64,000 nucleotides of DNA from Leeuwenhoekiella sp. MAR_2009_132 (GCF_000687915.1 NZ_JHZY01000004.1:193501-257500), one strand, 5' to 3'; shown: positions 44,905 through 54,800, counted from the stretch's first letter. Translations and numbers: made by a program. The notes: generated by a model not told the origin, from the letters alone.

Positions 44905-44921
44905 TCTCGACTGCGCTCAAA
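44905..44921. repeat. Dispersed short repeat, copy 2
   Basis: TCTCGACTGCGCTCAAA, identical to 34580-34596; again preceded by GGTT and followed by AATGA versus CTGAC in the other copy. Confidence 0.7.
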
Positions 44922-44946
44922 ATGATCTTATTGAGCAGATACTAAT

Positions 44947-45032
44947 TACTTCGTTTTTCGTTTTTCGTTTTTCCCTTTTCCTTTTTCCCTTTCGTTTTTC
45001 CCTTTTCCCCTTTCGTATTTCGTTTTTCGTTT
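44947..45032. repeat. Pyrimidine-only low-complexity tract
   Basis: About 85 bases made of C and T with occasional G and very few A, built from short units such as CGTTTTT, CCCTTTT and CCTTTTT in imperfect tandem. It ends at the stop of the gene at 45032. Similar but shorter tracts occur near 34618-34662 and 34881-34925, and a purine-rich complement-like tract near 48080-48190. Confidence 0.75.
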
Positions 45033-46246
45033 TATTCTTTACCGTCTACATAATCCTGCAGGTAGCTAAAACGTTTTGTTAGTTTACCATTTTGTGTCAT
45101 ACGGGCGCGTTGTAGAATACCATCTTTATCCTTATCAAAAAATGCCGGCAGTACGTGTTCTATAAACATCTCACCAAAACCTTCACTGGCATCCTTTGGC
45201 AATTCGCAGGGTAAATTATCTACTGCCATTACCGTTATTGCACCTTCAGCATCCATTGCTACTTCAGTTTCAGTCTTTGCGTCATAACCATAAAAAGGAT
45301 CTGCAATGGTAGAGGCGCGCAGCGTAGAGGCTACAGGGCCATCTACATCACACGAAATATCGGCAATGACTTCTATCTTAAAATTTTCGGCTTTAGCATC
45401 TTCCCGGGTAAATAAATATGGAGCTCCATCACCATAAAAATGCCCCGCTATAAAGAGCTGTGTTACTTCCGCGAAGCGCATAAAATTAGATTCATAACCT
45501 GAGGGGTCTTTAAAGAATTCAGCATTACTGGCAGCTGAACCATCTTTTTTTCTCGTGTAATCTTTTATGCCCAGCTGCACATAAACCGCTTGCTTAAATG
45601 TTTTTGTGAGATACTCTGTTACCGAAACTTTTTTAATACCCATTGTATTTAAAATTTCGGCGGCTCCGGTCGCTACTTTTCCGGTTCCGGTAAGGACTAT
45701 TTTTAAAGCGGGTAGCTCAATTTTAGCCAATTGACCGTGCAATGCATCTATATCTGTCAATATTGATGCCGGTGGCAAATCATATAACTTATGTTTTAAA
45801 CCGTAGGCTCTAAAACCATTGTAAGCACCTACCAGGCCTGCATATCTTCCGAAGCCTATTAAGCGTAAACCGCGCTTATTTGTGATTACTTCGTGATCAT
45901 AAAGTTCAATATTTTTATCTAAAACAGCTTTTAATAAGGCTCTGTTATACGGTTGTTTTTTAATGGTATGGCTAAAGAAAAAGTACTTCTTATTAGGTAT
46001 CAAATCCTCAATGCGCACCTCTTTAACACCTAGCATTACATCAGCTGCAGACACGTCACGCAAAACCTCAAATTCGGCCTTCTCATAGGCTACATCAGGA
46101 AAAACCCGTACAGACGAAGATTCTACTATAAACCGGGCTTTAGGATATCGCTCCTGAGCGTCAGTCATAGAAGTAGGTGACAATACTGCTCTGTGATCTG
46201 GTGGTGTTTTTCCTTCTTTAAGTAATGCAAATGTAATGTGGGTCAT
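45032..46246 (-). CDS. NAD(P)-dependent oxidoreductase, saccharopine-dehydrogenase / alanine-dehydrogenase-like
   Basis: A 404-residue enzyme. The N-terminal domain (FALLKEGKTPPDHRAVLSPT) is the AlaDh_PNT_N-type substrate domain, with Lys and His in the expected places. The nucleotide domain begins LKIVLTGTGKVATGAAEILNTMGIKKV, a Rossmann G-x-G-x-x-A loop. EVIADISCDVDGPVASTLRASTIADPFYGYD matches the SD-type saccharopine dehydrogenase. The family includes NAD-dependent saccharopine dehydrogenase (lysine forming) and relatives of unknown substrate. Single gene. I cannot decide whether it works in lysine degradation or another amino-acid pathway. Confidence 0.82.
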   Translation of the reverse strand: MTHITFALLKEGKTPPDHRAVLSPTSMTDAQERYPKARFIVESSSVRVFPDVAYEKAEFEVLRDVSAADVMLGVKEVRIEDLIPNKKYFFFSHTIKKQPYNRALLKAVLDKNIELYDHEVITNKRGLRLIGFGRYAGLVGAYNGFRAYGLKHKLYDLPPASILTDIDALHGQLAKIELPALKIVLTGTGKVATGAAEILNTMGIKKVSVTEYLTKTFKQAVYVQLGIKDYTRKKDGSAASNAEFFKDPSGYESNFMRFAEVTQLFIAGHFYGDGAPYLFTREDAKAENFKIEVIADISCDVDGPVASTLRASTIADPFYGYDAKTETEVAMDAEGAITVMAVDNLPCELPKDASEGFGEMFIEHVLPAFFDKDKDGILQRARMTQNGKLTKRFSYLQDYVDGKE

Positions 46247-46385
46247 GTATTGAGATTTTAAGTCTGTAATTTACAATTTTAATAGATTTATGCACAGGTA
46301 TGCTAACCTCCGGCGGGTTAAGTTTTAATAGTTTATTGAGATAAAAGTGTTAACATTCTGCGTATTTTTGAGAAAATAAAAAATT

Positions 46386-47207
46386 ATGAAATTTAAACTA
46401 CTTGTTCTTGCTGTAACTACAATTTTAACCTCGTGTAATGCGCAGAACAAAATTAAAGGAGATAAAGATGTAATGTCTATTGTGGGAAAACTGGAGTCTG
46501 GTATTAACACGGTAGAGATAGGTGAAGGTATTGAGTTAGAATTGGCACAATCGCCTAACAACAGTTACATTTTAACTACAGATCGTAATCTAGTAAGTGT
46601 AATTGATTTTAAAGTAACAGACAGCGTTTTGGTTATAAAACCTAATATGCGCATTACTAATGCTAAGGAGTTGAAAGTTTATTTAAAGCTAGATAATCCG
46701 CAACATATTATTCTTAAGAAGGATGCCGAATTTAAGTCTCCCGGGCTTCTTGAAGTTTCTGATTTTACGTTAACCGCATACGATGCTTCAAGGTTTGAAT
46801 TTAAACTGAATAGCGATAAAACCATGTTTAACCTTATGGGGAATGCTGGTGGTGATTGCAGATTAAATGCTAAAAATTTCACCTTAAAAATGACCGATCG
46901 TACCGATCTTAAAGGAGATTATAATACTACCGAAAGTACTTTTACACTTGATGAAAACGCAGAGTTTTCGCCAAGAGGAAAAACAAATACGCTGCAATTA
47001 ACCTCATCAGGAAAATCAAATTACAAAGGTGCTCGATTTGAATCTAAAGACGGGTACGTGACTTTAAGTGGTCGCACGGCAACTGAAGTGTATGCAGCCA
47101 ATAACTTGAAAGTATATGCACAGGATAAGGCTTCTGTAAAGGTATATGGTAAAGGAGATATCAAGACCGAAGCATTAAAAGACGATGCTTCTATAGAAAA
47201 GAAATAA
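46386..47207 (+). CDS. Lipoprotein with head-GIN (DUF2807) beta-helix domain
   Basis: A 273-residue lipoprotein (lipobox LTSC, Cys17). The mature part is DUF2807, a right-handed beta-helix-like fold: repeated short strands with turns ending in G, D or N (VEIGEGIELELAQSPNNSYIL, KVYGKGDIKTEALKDDASI). In Bacteroidota these proteins are described as putative autotransporter adhesins or surface proteins, without a known ligand. It stands alone, divergent from the oxidoreductase gene and upstream of ssrA. Confidence 0.85.
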   Translation: MKFKLLVLAVTTILTSCNAQNKIKGDKDVMSIVGKLESGINTVEIGEGIELELAQSPNNSYILTTDRNLVSVIDFKVTDSVLVIKPNMRITNAKELKVYLKLDNPQHIILKKDAEFKSPGLLEVSDFTLTAYDASRFEFKLNSDKTMFNLMGNAGGDCRLNAKNFTLKMTDRTDLKGDYNTTESTFTLDENAEFSPRGKTNTLQLTSSGKSNYKGARFESKDGYVTLSGRTATEVYAANNLKVYAQDKASVKVYGKGDIKTEALKDDASIEKK

Positions 47208-47226
47208 AACAATAATCCTTGATAGT

Positions 47227-47255
47227 TTGAATGCCGAAGAACTTTAGTATCTTTG
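47227..47255 (+). promoter_or_regulatory. Promoter of ssrA
   Basis: TTG (47227-47229), 18 bases, then TATCTTTG (47248-47255): a canonical Bacteroidota -33/-7 pair. Transcription should begin about 30 bases before the mature 5' end of tmRNA. Confidence 0.78.
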
Positions 47256-47288
47256 CAGCCCTCAAATTATCGAGGATATTTTAGAAAC

Positions 47289-47687
47289 GGGGTCGATTTG
47301 GTTTTGACAGCGGGTCTAATTGAGTAGTAAGCACGCCGAGCGCTGGGACACAAGCTCGTAAATCTCATGTTTCACACTTTTTAAACGGCGAGAATAACTA
47401 CGCCATGGCTGCATAATCCGAATCACAGTAGGATTTACTTAATCTCATACAAGGTATGAGACCATGATACCTCTGAAAAGCCCTGGTTTACGGCGTTTCG
47501 CTTAGAGGTACCGAAAAAGTAAACATAGCTATCGCAGGGTCTTGATGTGGTAGTGAAGCTTAATCGAGAATAAGGTATTGCTTGGTAGTTGCCGACCGGG
47601 TTGTATTCGAAAAACAATTGGCAAATAAGCGCGTAGAAAGCTATTGAGTTGCCTGTTTGCACGGCGGTTCGAACCCGCCCGACTCCA
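47289..47687 (+). ncRNA. ssrA: Transfer-messenger RNA (tmRNA)
   Basis: A 399-nt RNA that rescues stalled ribosomes by trans-translation. The ends form a tRNA-like acceptor stem, GGGGTCG with CGACTCC plus discriminator A, and the T arm GGCGG-TTCGAAC-CCGCC is complete; CCA is not encoded. The tag frame reads GGC GAG AAT AAC TAC GCC ATG GCT GCA TAA (47387-47416), giving GENNYAMAA, a normal AA-ending proteolysis tag. Pseudoknot-forming complementary stretches follow the tag. A terminator lies seven bases after the end. The last 14 bases are repeated twice more downstream. Confidence 0.96.
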
Positions 47688-47830
47688 CAATCTTAAAATC
47701 CCTAAGCCTTTCGGCTCAGGGATTTTTTGTTATCTGTTAAAAGTTAATTGAAACGATCTGTCTCTAATAAACCTGATTTAGAATTTACAGTACTTGAGTC
47801 AATTTATTGAACGGTCTGCGACCCTGGCCC
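47677..47830 (+). repeat. 154-bp tandem repeat, unit 1 (holds the real ssrA 3' end)
   Basis: Begins with the last bases of tmRNA (GCCCGACTCCA), includes the terminator, then about 100 bases of non-coding sequence ending CTGGCC. Identity with unit 2 is very high; differences are a few single bases such as TTTCGG/TTTTGG and ATTTATTG/ATTTGTTG. Confidence 0.9.
47694..47727 (+). terminator. Terminator of ssrA
   Basis: AAAATCCCTAAGCC / GGCTCAGGGATTTT (one mismatch), loop TTTC, followed by a T run. The same hairpin is repeated in each 154-bp unit, at about 47848-47883 and 48002-48035. Confidence 0.88.
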
Positions 47831-47984
47831 GCCCGACTCCACAATCTTAAAATCCCTAAGCCTTTTGGCTCAGGGATTTTTTTTTATCTGTTAAAAGTTA
47901 ATTGAAACGATCTGTCTCTAATAAACCTGATTTAGAATTTACAGTACTTGAGTCAATTTGTTGAACGGTCTGTGACCCTGGCCC
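47831..47984 (+). repeat. 154-bp tandem repeat, unit 2
   Basis: Starts with the same GCCCGACTCCACAATC and terminator hairpin. Homology with the true gene begins three bases earlier (CCC), so it carries a 14-nt copy of the tmRNA 3' end without the rest of the gene. Confidence 0.9.
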
Positions 47985-48056
47985 GCCCGACTCCACAATC
48001 TTAAAATCCCTAAGCCTTTTTGCTTAGGGATTTTTTGTTATCTGTTAAATGTTAAT
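47985..48056 (+). repeat. 154-bp tandem repeat, unit 3 (partial)
   Basis: Third copy of the tmRNA 3' end and terminator, about 72 bases, with GCCTTTTTGCTTAGGG in the hairpin where the others have GGCTCAGGG, restoring a fully paired stem. The sequence then diverges into unrelated A-rich non-coding DNA that runs to 48223. Confidence 0.85.
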
Positions 48057-48223
48057 ATTAATGATTAAAGTGAGAGCTTAGAGGTAAGCGGTAAAAAGTA
48101 GAAACCGGAAATCGGAAAACAGAAAACCATATACAAACGGAAAACAGCAAAAGGAAACCAAGAATCCAAGAACTCAAAACGGCAAAAAGATTCTGTACAT
48201 TTAAATACCAAACAACATACCTT

Positions 48224-48724
48224 ATGACCATACTCTACCTTCACGGACTCGAAAGCAAACTCAGTGCTGCTAAAAAGGCTATTCTTGAACAGTACGCGAC
48301 TGTTATAGCGCCAGATTTAGACTATAAAAATAATCCTGATGCAGTACAGCAGATCTACGAAATCTATAAAACGGAGGCTATTGATTACGTTATGGGCAGC
48401 AGTATGGGCGGTTTTGCAGCATACCACCTGGGGCTGGCTTTCAACAAGCCTGTTTTACTGTTTAATCCTGCTTTAGTAAAGCGCTCTGTTGTTCAAAATA
48501 TCCCGGACTTTAAAGCTCCGAGTTCCGGATTTGGGCAGGTGGTTTTAGGCGGTAAAGACACTGTTGTCGATCCCAGCGACACATTAAGCTTTTTAGGAGA
48601 CCAACTTAAACGGGGTTTTGATTACCATGTGCATCTGCGTGCTGAAATGAGTCATCGTACACCAAAAGATATTTTTGAGGAGGAAGTAGGGTTGTTTTTT
48701 GAGTTGCAGGGGATAGTGAGATAA
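48224..48724 (+). CDS. YqiA/YcfP-like alpha/beta-hydrolase (putative esterase)
   Basis: A 166-residue cytoplasmic protein. It opens MTILYLHGLESKLSAAKK (the HG oxyanion strand), carries the nucleophile in VMGSSMGGFAAYH (Ser60) and ends with a MSHRTPKDIF segment holding the catalytic His. Asp in LGGKDTVVDP completes the triad. The small size and order fit the YqiA/YcfP (UPF0227-like) family, for which short-chain esterase activity has been reported. It lies between the ssrA repeats and the restriction operon, convergent with hsdR across a shared terminator. Confidence 0.85.
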   Translation: MTILYLHGLESKLSAAKKAILEQYATVIAPDLDYKNNPDAVQQIYEIYKTEAIDYVMGSSMGGFAAYHLGLAFNKPVLLFNPALVKRSVVQNIPDFKAPSSGFGQVVLGGKDTVVDPSDTLSFLGDQLKRGFDYHVHLRAEMSHRTPKDIFEEEVGLFFELQGIVR

Positions 48725-48730
48725 GGCTAT

Positions 48731-48762
48731 AAAAAAACCCATCTGGAAAAGAGGTGGGTTTA
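48731..48762. terminator. Bidirectional terminator between the esterase gene and hsdR
   Basis: AAACCCATCT / AGGTGGGTTT stem (one G-T pair) with flanking A and T runs; terminates the restriction operon on the minus strand and the YqiA-like gene on the plus strand. Confidence 0.8.
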
Positions 48763-48778
48763 GGTTCATTAGCAGATT

Positions 48779-51700
48779 TTAAAGATTAGGTCGACTGTGA
48801 TCTATAATTCGCTTCATCGTATCAAATATTCCTTGATAAAAAGATTCATCTTTAGCCGTTAAACGATACAATTCCATATCCTGCTTGCGCTGTTTATTTA
48901 AAACATCCTTAAACATTCTATGAAGTGCAAGTTCCTTGTTTTGGGTATCTGGATTATTTAGATATTTTAATTCATAATCAGGATGAGCTTCTATACTTTT
49001 GGATAGCGTTAAAAGTTTGATTCTTTGTTCATCTGGAGTACTATCCCACCCTTGAAACCAGCGTTCATTAAATGATTTAATAATCTCATTTAACTCGTCT
49101 TTTTCTTCGGTACTGCCGTGAGCTCCCCTCGGAGTCGCTTTTTGAGGATCTAACTCAGATTCCCCGTCATCTAAAACAATAGCCTCATTCACTTTTGTGC
49201 GCTCCAGACCGTAGGTAGAAAGATCAACAGATTCTAGCAACTCATCTATTGCCTCGCCATCTGGATCTTTTACGATTAGTTTTGGTATTAAAAACTTTAG
49301 AAACCAAAACAATTTTTCCCAGACTAGCATTTCGTATGGCATTATAGCTGCCATCTGACCGTAAATTTTTACGAATTGTTTCGCCTTAATTTTAAAATCG
49401 GCTTTGGCATTATCTTCAAGATCAAGTTCTACATTGAAGCGGTTTGCAGCAGTATCTATAATGGGACTCAATTGTTGAGCATCTACCTTATCAAAATACT
49501 TTTCAACAAAATCTTCTACCTCAGTCCATTCATAAACGCCCACTTCATCCAATGCGTCTTTCAACTCATGGAGTACGTTCACATCTGTAGCTTTACTTAA
49601 TGTTGTAGATGTGTAAAAAGGCTCAAAGGATTCTTGAATATCATCTACCTTATTGAAAAAATCAAGTACAAACAAGTCCTCTGTTTTTTTACCGTATTTA
49701 GATGCCGAACGATTAAGACGACTCAGTGCCTGTACCGCAAGAACGCCTTGTAGTTTTTTATCTACATACATCGTAGCCAGTTTAGGTTGATCAAAACCGG
49801 TAAGGTATTTATTGGCTACAACCAGCATTTTATAGGCATCGGTATCAAATTGATCTTTGGTTTCAGAATCGGCAAAACCGTTGAGATCTGCTTCTGTATA
49901 TTCAATGCCGTCTACCTTCTTTTTACCGGAAAATGCCACTATAATTTGAAAAGGATTTCCTTTACTTTCCAGATAGGTATTAATTGCCTGATAATACCGT
50001 ATAGCCGATTCTATACTTTGAGTAACAACCAGCGCTTTTGCCTTCCCCTTCAGCTTTTTTGTATTAACCACTTTTGTTATAAAGTGCTCCATCATCAGTT
50101 CTGCTTTAGTCGCTATGGTACGTTTATCTTTTTCCACAAAGGCTCTAAGCTTCTTCTGCGCTTTTGCTGTATCAAACAACGGATTGTCTTCAATAGACTT
50201 TTCAATCTCGTAATAACTCTTATAGGTGGTATAATTAGCAAGTACATCAAGAATAAAACCTTCTTCAATGGCTTGTTTCATCGAGTACAGGTGAAAGGGT
50301 TTAAACCTGCCGTCTTCCTGTTTGGTGCCAAAACGTTCTAAGGTTGCATTTTTAGGAGTTGCGGTAAAAGCAAAATAAGAGGCGTTGCCTTTCATCTTAC
50401 GCGCTTTCATCGCTTTTAAGATTTTGTCCTGCCCGTCTTCTTCATCCTCGTCAGTTTCTGCCATTCCCATTGCCTGATTCATCTTACCGGCGGTGGTACC
50501 TCCCTGCGAACTATGGGCTTCATCAATAATAACTGCAAACCTGCGGTCACTAAGATCGGATATCCCATCTATAATAAATGGAAATTTCTGAATCGTGGTA
50601 ATGATGATTTTTTTGCCCTGTTCCAGACTGTCTTTCAATTCCTGAGAAGAACGGGCAGGTGCCAGGATGTTCTTTACTTCGGAAAACTCGCGGATGTTAT
50701 CGCGTAACTGCTTATCGAGAATACGGCGGTCTGTGACCACAATTACCGAATCAAAGAGCGGATGCTCCAGACTTTTTGCTCCGGGTACTGCTGCTGTTGC
50801 AGGATAGGTTTCTATTAGCTGATAGGCCGCCCAAGTGATCGAATTGGATTTACCGGAACCTGCCGAGTGTTGTATTAAATAGGTTTGACCAACTCCTTTA
50901 TGAGATACGTCATCAATCAATTTACGCACAACATCCAACTGATGATACCTTGGGAAAAATAAAGTACGTGTTGCCAGCTTGTCAGTAGATTTCCCATCAA
51001 AACGCACAAAATGCTGAATGATATTGACCAGACTTTTAGGCTGAAAAACTTCTTCCCACAAATAGGCAGTTTTATGCCCAAACGGATTCACGGGATTCCC
51101 TTTACCGCTATTGTTGCCTTTGTTAAACGGAAGGAAAAAACTACTTGCCCCAGTAAGTTTAGTGGTCATAAACACGTCATCGGTATCTACTGCAAAATGC
51201 ACCAGACAACGCCCAAAGTTTAACAACGGTTGTCTAAAGTCCCGGTCGTATTTGTATTGTTTAACCCCGTGAGTAGCGGCATTCTGTCCCGTCCAGTGAT
51301 TTTTAAGTTCTAAGGTGGCAATAGGCAACCCATTTATAAACACAACCATATCGATCTCTTCTCTAAGATTCTCTGGATTGTAGCGTACCTGACGGGAAAT
51401 GCTAAAACGGTTTTTATTAAAATTATCTTGTATGGTCTTGCTGCTACTGGCTAGTGGTAACTGATATAACAGCGTAAGATGTGCATCTTCTACCTCAAGC
51501 CCTTTGCGCATAAGACGTAATAGGCCGTATTTTTTAACCATACGGTCATAACGCTCAAGGATTTTTAACTGCCAGTCTGAGGCACGTTTGAGTTTATCGA
51601 GTTCGTCTTGCTGCGTGTTCTCGAGAAACTCCCAAAAAAAGTGCTTATCTAGTGAATAGCGTGCATCAAAATCTGTTGCATCACCAATTACAAAAGTTCC

Positions 51701-51829
51701 CGGAGTATGATAGCCCGCCTGCGCCTCCCGAACACTGGTGCCGTCTTCTTTTAAACGCTCTAGTGTTGTGCCGGTAAGCGTTTGTTCTATCGCTGCCTCA
51801 AGGGCTTGTTCATTGGTTTTAGACTGCAT
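48779..51829 (-). CDS. hsdR: Type I restriction endonuclease subunit R
   Basis: A 1,016-residue motor-nuclease. The N-terminal nuclease has Asp160, then E174-L-K176 in ATLELKNHW, the D...ExK site. The superfamily 2 motor shows Walker A HSAGSGKSNS (321-330), VVTDRRILDKQL, the DEAH box in VIIDEAHSSQGG (436-439), FTATPKN (motif III) and LVVANKYLTGFDQPKL plus QALSRLNRS (motifs V and VI). The C-terminal helical domain that binds HsdM/HsdS is present. It is the last gene of the operon and its start overlaps the end of gene X by 11 bases, so its translation is coupled to X rather than directly to hsdS. Confidence 0.96.
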   Translation of the reverse strand: MQSKTNEQALEAAIEQTLTGTTLERLKEDGTSVREAQAGYHTPGTFVIGDATDFDARYSLDKHFFWEFLENTQQDELDKLKRASDWQLKILERYDRMVKKYGLLRLMRKGLEVEDAHLTLLYQLPLASSSKTIQDNFNKNRFSISRQVRYNPENLREEIDMVVFINGLPIATLELKNHWTGQNAATHGVKQYKYDRDFRQPLLNFGRCLVHFAVDTDDVFMTTKLTGASSFFLPFNKGNNSGKGNPVNPFGHKTAYLWEEVFQPKSLVNIIQHFVRFDGKSTDKLATRTLFFPRYHQLDVVRKLIDDVSHKGVGQTYLIQHSAGSGKSNSITWAAYQLIETYPATAAVPGAKSLEHPLFDSVIVVTDRRILDKQLRDNIREFSEVKNILAPARSSQELKDSLEQGKKIIITTIQKFPFIIDGISDLSDRRFAVIIDEAHSSQGGTTAGKMNQAMGMAETDEDEEDGQDKILKAMKARKMKGNASYFAFTATPKNATLERFGTKQEDGRFKPFHLYSMKQAIEEGFILDVLANYTTYKSYYEIEKSIEDNPLFDTAKAQKKLRAFVEKDKRTIATKAELMMEHFITKVVNTKKLKGKAKALVVTQSIESAIRYYQAINTYLESKGNPFQIIVAFSGKKKVDGIEYTEADLNGFADSETKDQFDTDAYKMLVVANKYLTGFDQPKLATMYVDKKLQGVLAVQALSRLNRSASKYGKKTEDLFVLDFFNKVDDIQESFEPFYTSTTLSKATDVNVLHELKDALDEVGVYEWTEVEDFVEKYFDKVDAQQLSPIIDTAANRFNVELDLEDNAKADFKIKAKQFVKIYGQMAAIMPYEMLVWEKLFWFLKFLIPKLIVKDPDGEAIDELLESVDLSTYGLERTKVNEAIVLDDGESELDPQKATPRGAHGSTEEKDELNEIIKSFNERWFQGWDSTPDEQRIKLLTLSKSIEAHPDYELKYLNNPDTQNKELALHRMFKDVLNKQRKQDMELYRLTAKDESFYQGIFDTMKRIIDHSRPNL

Positions 51830-54800
51830 GTTCTTTTAATATTATTTTCACCCTATATTTTAAAGGCTTTAGTTTACCTAGATTCTTAATATCCTTAATG
51901 ACGAATATTTTAGAATTTTTATTCACTAACCAAATCTCATATTTTTGTGCATTAGTATAACCAAATTCTCTTTCAGATTCTGATATGTCAAAAGAAAATC
52001 CATTGTAGTACTTACTTTCTACGTACTTCAACTCATCACCTTTGTTATCAAAGTATTTAATGTCATAGTGTGCACTTTCATTTGTTTTTGCTATAAGTTC
52101 TACTTTAGAGTATAAATCGGGTTTACTAAGCAAATAATTTTTGACTACTTCCTCAACACTATTTCCTAATTTTTTCTTTTCATTGTCTGATAGCGTAGTA
52201 TTTGAACCATTAGCTCCTCCTAACCAAAATCCATCATTCACTCCTATATTATTGTCAAATACGTTTTCAACTTCAAAATCCTCCACTAGTTCTGGTTCAC
52301 TACTTTGATTTAAATTAAATTGAAGTTCTTTATTTTCAATACTTTGAGTTTTCTTTTCGGATAGTTTTTTCTTTATGAAATCTATATTATTTTCAAAATA
52401 ACTTAGACTATTTAATAACTTGTCTTTTCGAATATGAAGTTTCTCATCTTCACTAAATTCTTCATTATTTTTATTCTCAACCAAATCATAATCTTGAAAT
52501 TTATCATCATCAAATTCAAATTCAACAAATGCTAATTTGTTATTTAAAAGTTTCAGAATTTCAATTTTAAAATCATAGATGTTTTTGTTTTGATTTAAAC
52601 TAAAATCACTAATTAAAGTTTCAATTTGGTGTAAATACTCTATAAAGTAGGCTTGTTCCTCTCGTGAAGTTCGAGATAAATAATACCAAACCTGATTTTT
52701 CACTTTTTTCTTATGCTTCTCATAAAATGAAGAAAGCTCTTTTGTATATAAGGAATCAAAAGAGAGCTTGTAATCTGTAACGTTATTATACTTCTTTAAA
52801 TCGACATTTAATTTATTGAAACACCACCTGATTTTTGCGAGTTCCTCTAAATTACCATCAGAATTGAATAACATCCTTCGATCCATTTCAGGAAAATATG
52901 TCATAATATATTGCTCTATATTATTTTCATTGAAATCTACGGGAACTTCAATACCCTTAATTTTAAAGAGTGATTTCCAAATGGACAACCTTACGCTTAT
53001 TTCTCCCAACAAAAGTTTTGCTTCATCCAAAATCCCATCTGCTAATTCATTTTTCAAATCATATACATTATCATCTTGTGATTGCATGATAATAGCCTCA
53101 AAGATTTTCTTTTCATCAAACGTGTCAAAAACTTTTAAAAAAACGTCTGATAAATTATCTCTAAAAAGTTTTTTCTGCCTTAATTCAACTACATCTGAGT
53201 TATGGGGTATATTAAAATAAAAAGTATCATCGTTAAATATGTAGTTGTAGGGTTCGATGTTAAATATCTCATCATTAATACTACACACTAATTTTTCGCA
53301 ACATTCTATTTTTAGCTTATTTAATAATTGAACCTGGCCATTTTTTACGTCTTCTCTTGTGATTTTATCTAATCTAAAAGCTAAGATGAAAGGTTTAATC
53401 TCTTTAATGAATTTTTTAAAATCATTAGTAATTAAATCGTTTACCTTTTTCTCATTAATTCTTAGATCTAGAGTGTTTAAATCTTTGAGACCGAACATTT
53501 GTATTGCTCGTGAAGCTCCTGATCTAGAGGGATAGTAAAAGATTGGGAATTTTCTTGTGAGCGTGTCCGGTAATTGTATCCGATCACTAAAATAAACTTG
53601 GCCAGCCTCTTTAACGACAATATCATCACCTTCTCTAGCGTATAAATCTACGCCCAATATCTGTTCATTATTTTCCTTAAAATGCCCAACAAGATTTTTG
53701 TAAAATACCTGTGAGCCATTTTTATTTTGCCTTTCAGCAAGCTCTTGCGTTTTTATTTTTAAATAATTAATATCTAAATCATTAAAATCCCTTTTTGCTC
53801 CAAAAAAAGTGAGAATTTTATCTACCTCTGTTTTATCTAAATCATTATTAATCTTGAATAAATAATCATAATCAATTTTGAACGGATTAAACCACTCTTG
53901 TTTTTTACTCGTTATTAGATAATTGGTGATATTGAAGTGATTAGATATCTTGAAATAGATATAATTTTCAAACGGTCTAATATCCTTTTTTGTTCCACGA
54001 AAGGTATATTGTAGCGTTTCATTAATAGCAGAATATTTTTCAGTATAATTCTTAAAAAGAAACTTTAATTTATCATCAATTATAAGCCAACTAATAAGAT
54101 GATTTATACCTACAGATTCAGTATTCAGAATTTTCTCAAAATTCTTGATGGTATATAGATTATAATTTGTTATTGATGCATTATGTACTTTTGCGGAATA
54201 TTGTAAAAAATTAGGTTCAATGTTGGAATTAATTTTTTCAATTATAGAAATAGGGTTAACACCAAGCCATCTCAAAAATCTTTCAACCTGACCAATATCC
54301 TCATTTTGTAAACCAAATTTAGAGAGTTTAGCAATTACATCTGAGCTTTCATACAAATTCCCGAAAATTTGGTTTGAAATCCTGCCAATTTCAAACTCGT
54401 CTGATAAGGCAAGTCCTTTAGTGTTTTTAAGCTGATTATCTTCAGTCAAACAAGGTATTATTGCATCATAGTCTAATACTTGACTATCACCTCTTAATTT
54501 ATAATTGTAATATAGTTTTTGATAAAACTCTTTTATGACATCATCTTTTTTAAACTCATTATTTTTAAGGTAATTGTCAGTTTCACTTATTATTTTTTTT
54601 ATTACTGTTTGTGGTTCAAAAGAATGAACATCTGAAATGACTTCTAACTTATCTTTTAAGCTTCTAGATTTGTACGGTGCTGATTGCAATTTTAGCTGTA
54701 CTATTAAAGCTTGGTATAAATTAGAATTTAAAAATCGTATACTTGAATAGCTAGGTACCTGTAAGCCTTTATTTTCTGATGTCTTATCTGTGTAAACAAA

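Noticed and set aside
47677..48056. Regular repeats after ssrA considered as a CRISPR array
   Set aside because: The period is 154 bp, units are nearly identical along their whole length with no variable spacers, and each holds the tmRNA 3' end and a terminator.
49787..50341. Plus-strand 184-codon open frame inside hsdR
   Set aside because: Composition is that of the antisense of a helicase gene (Phe/Cys/Ile-rich) with no promoter or start signal; hsdR motifs are on the other strand.
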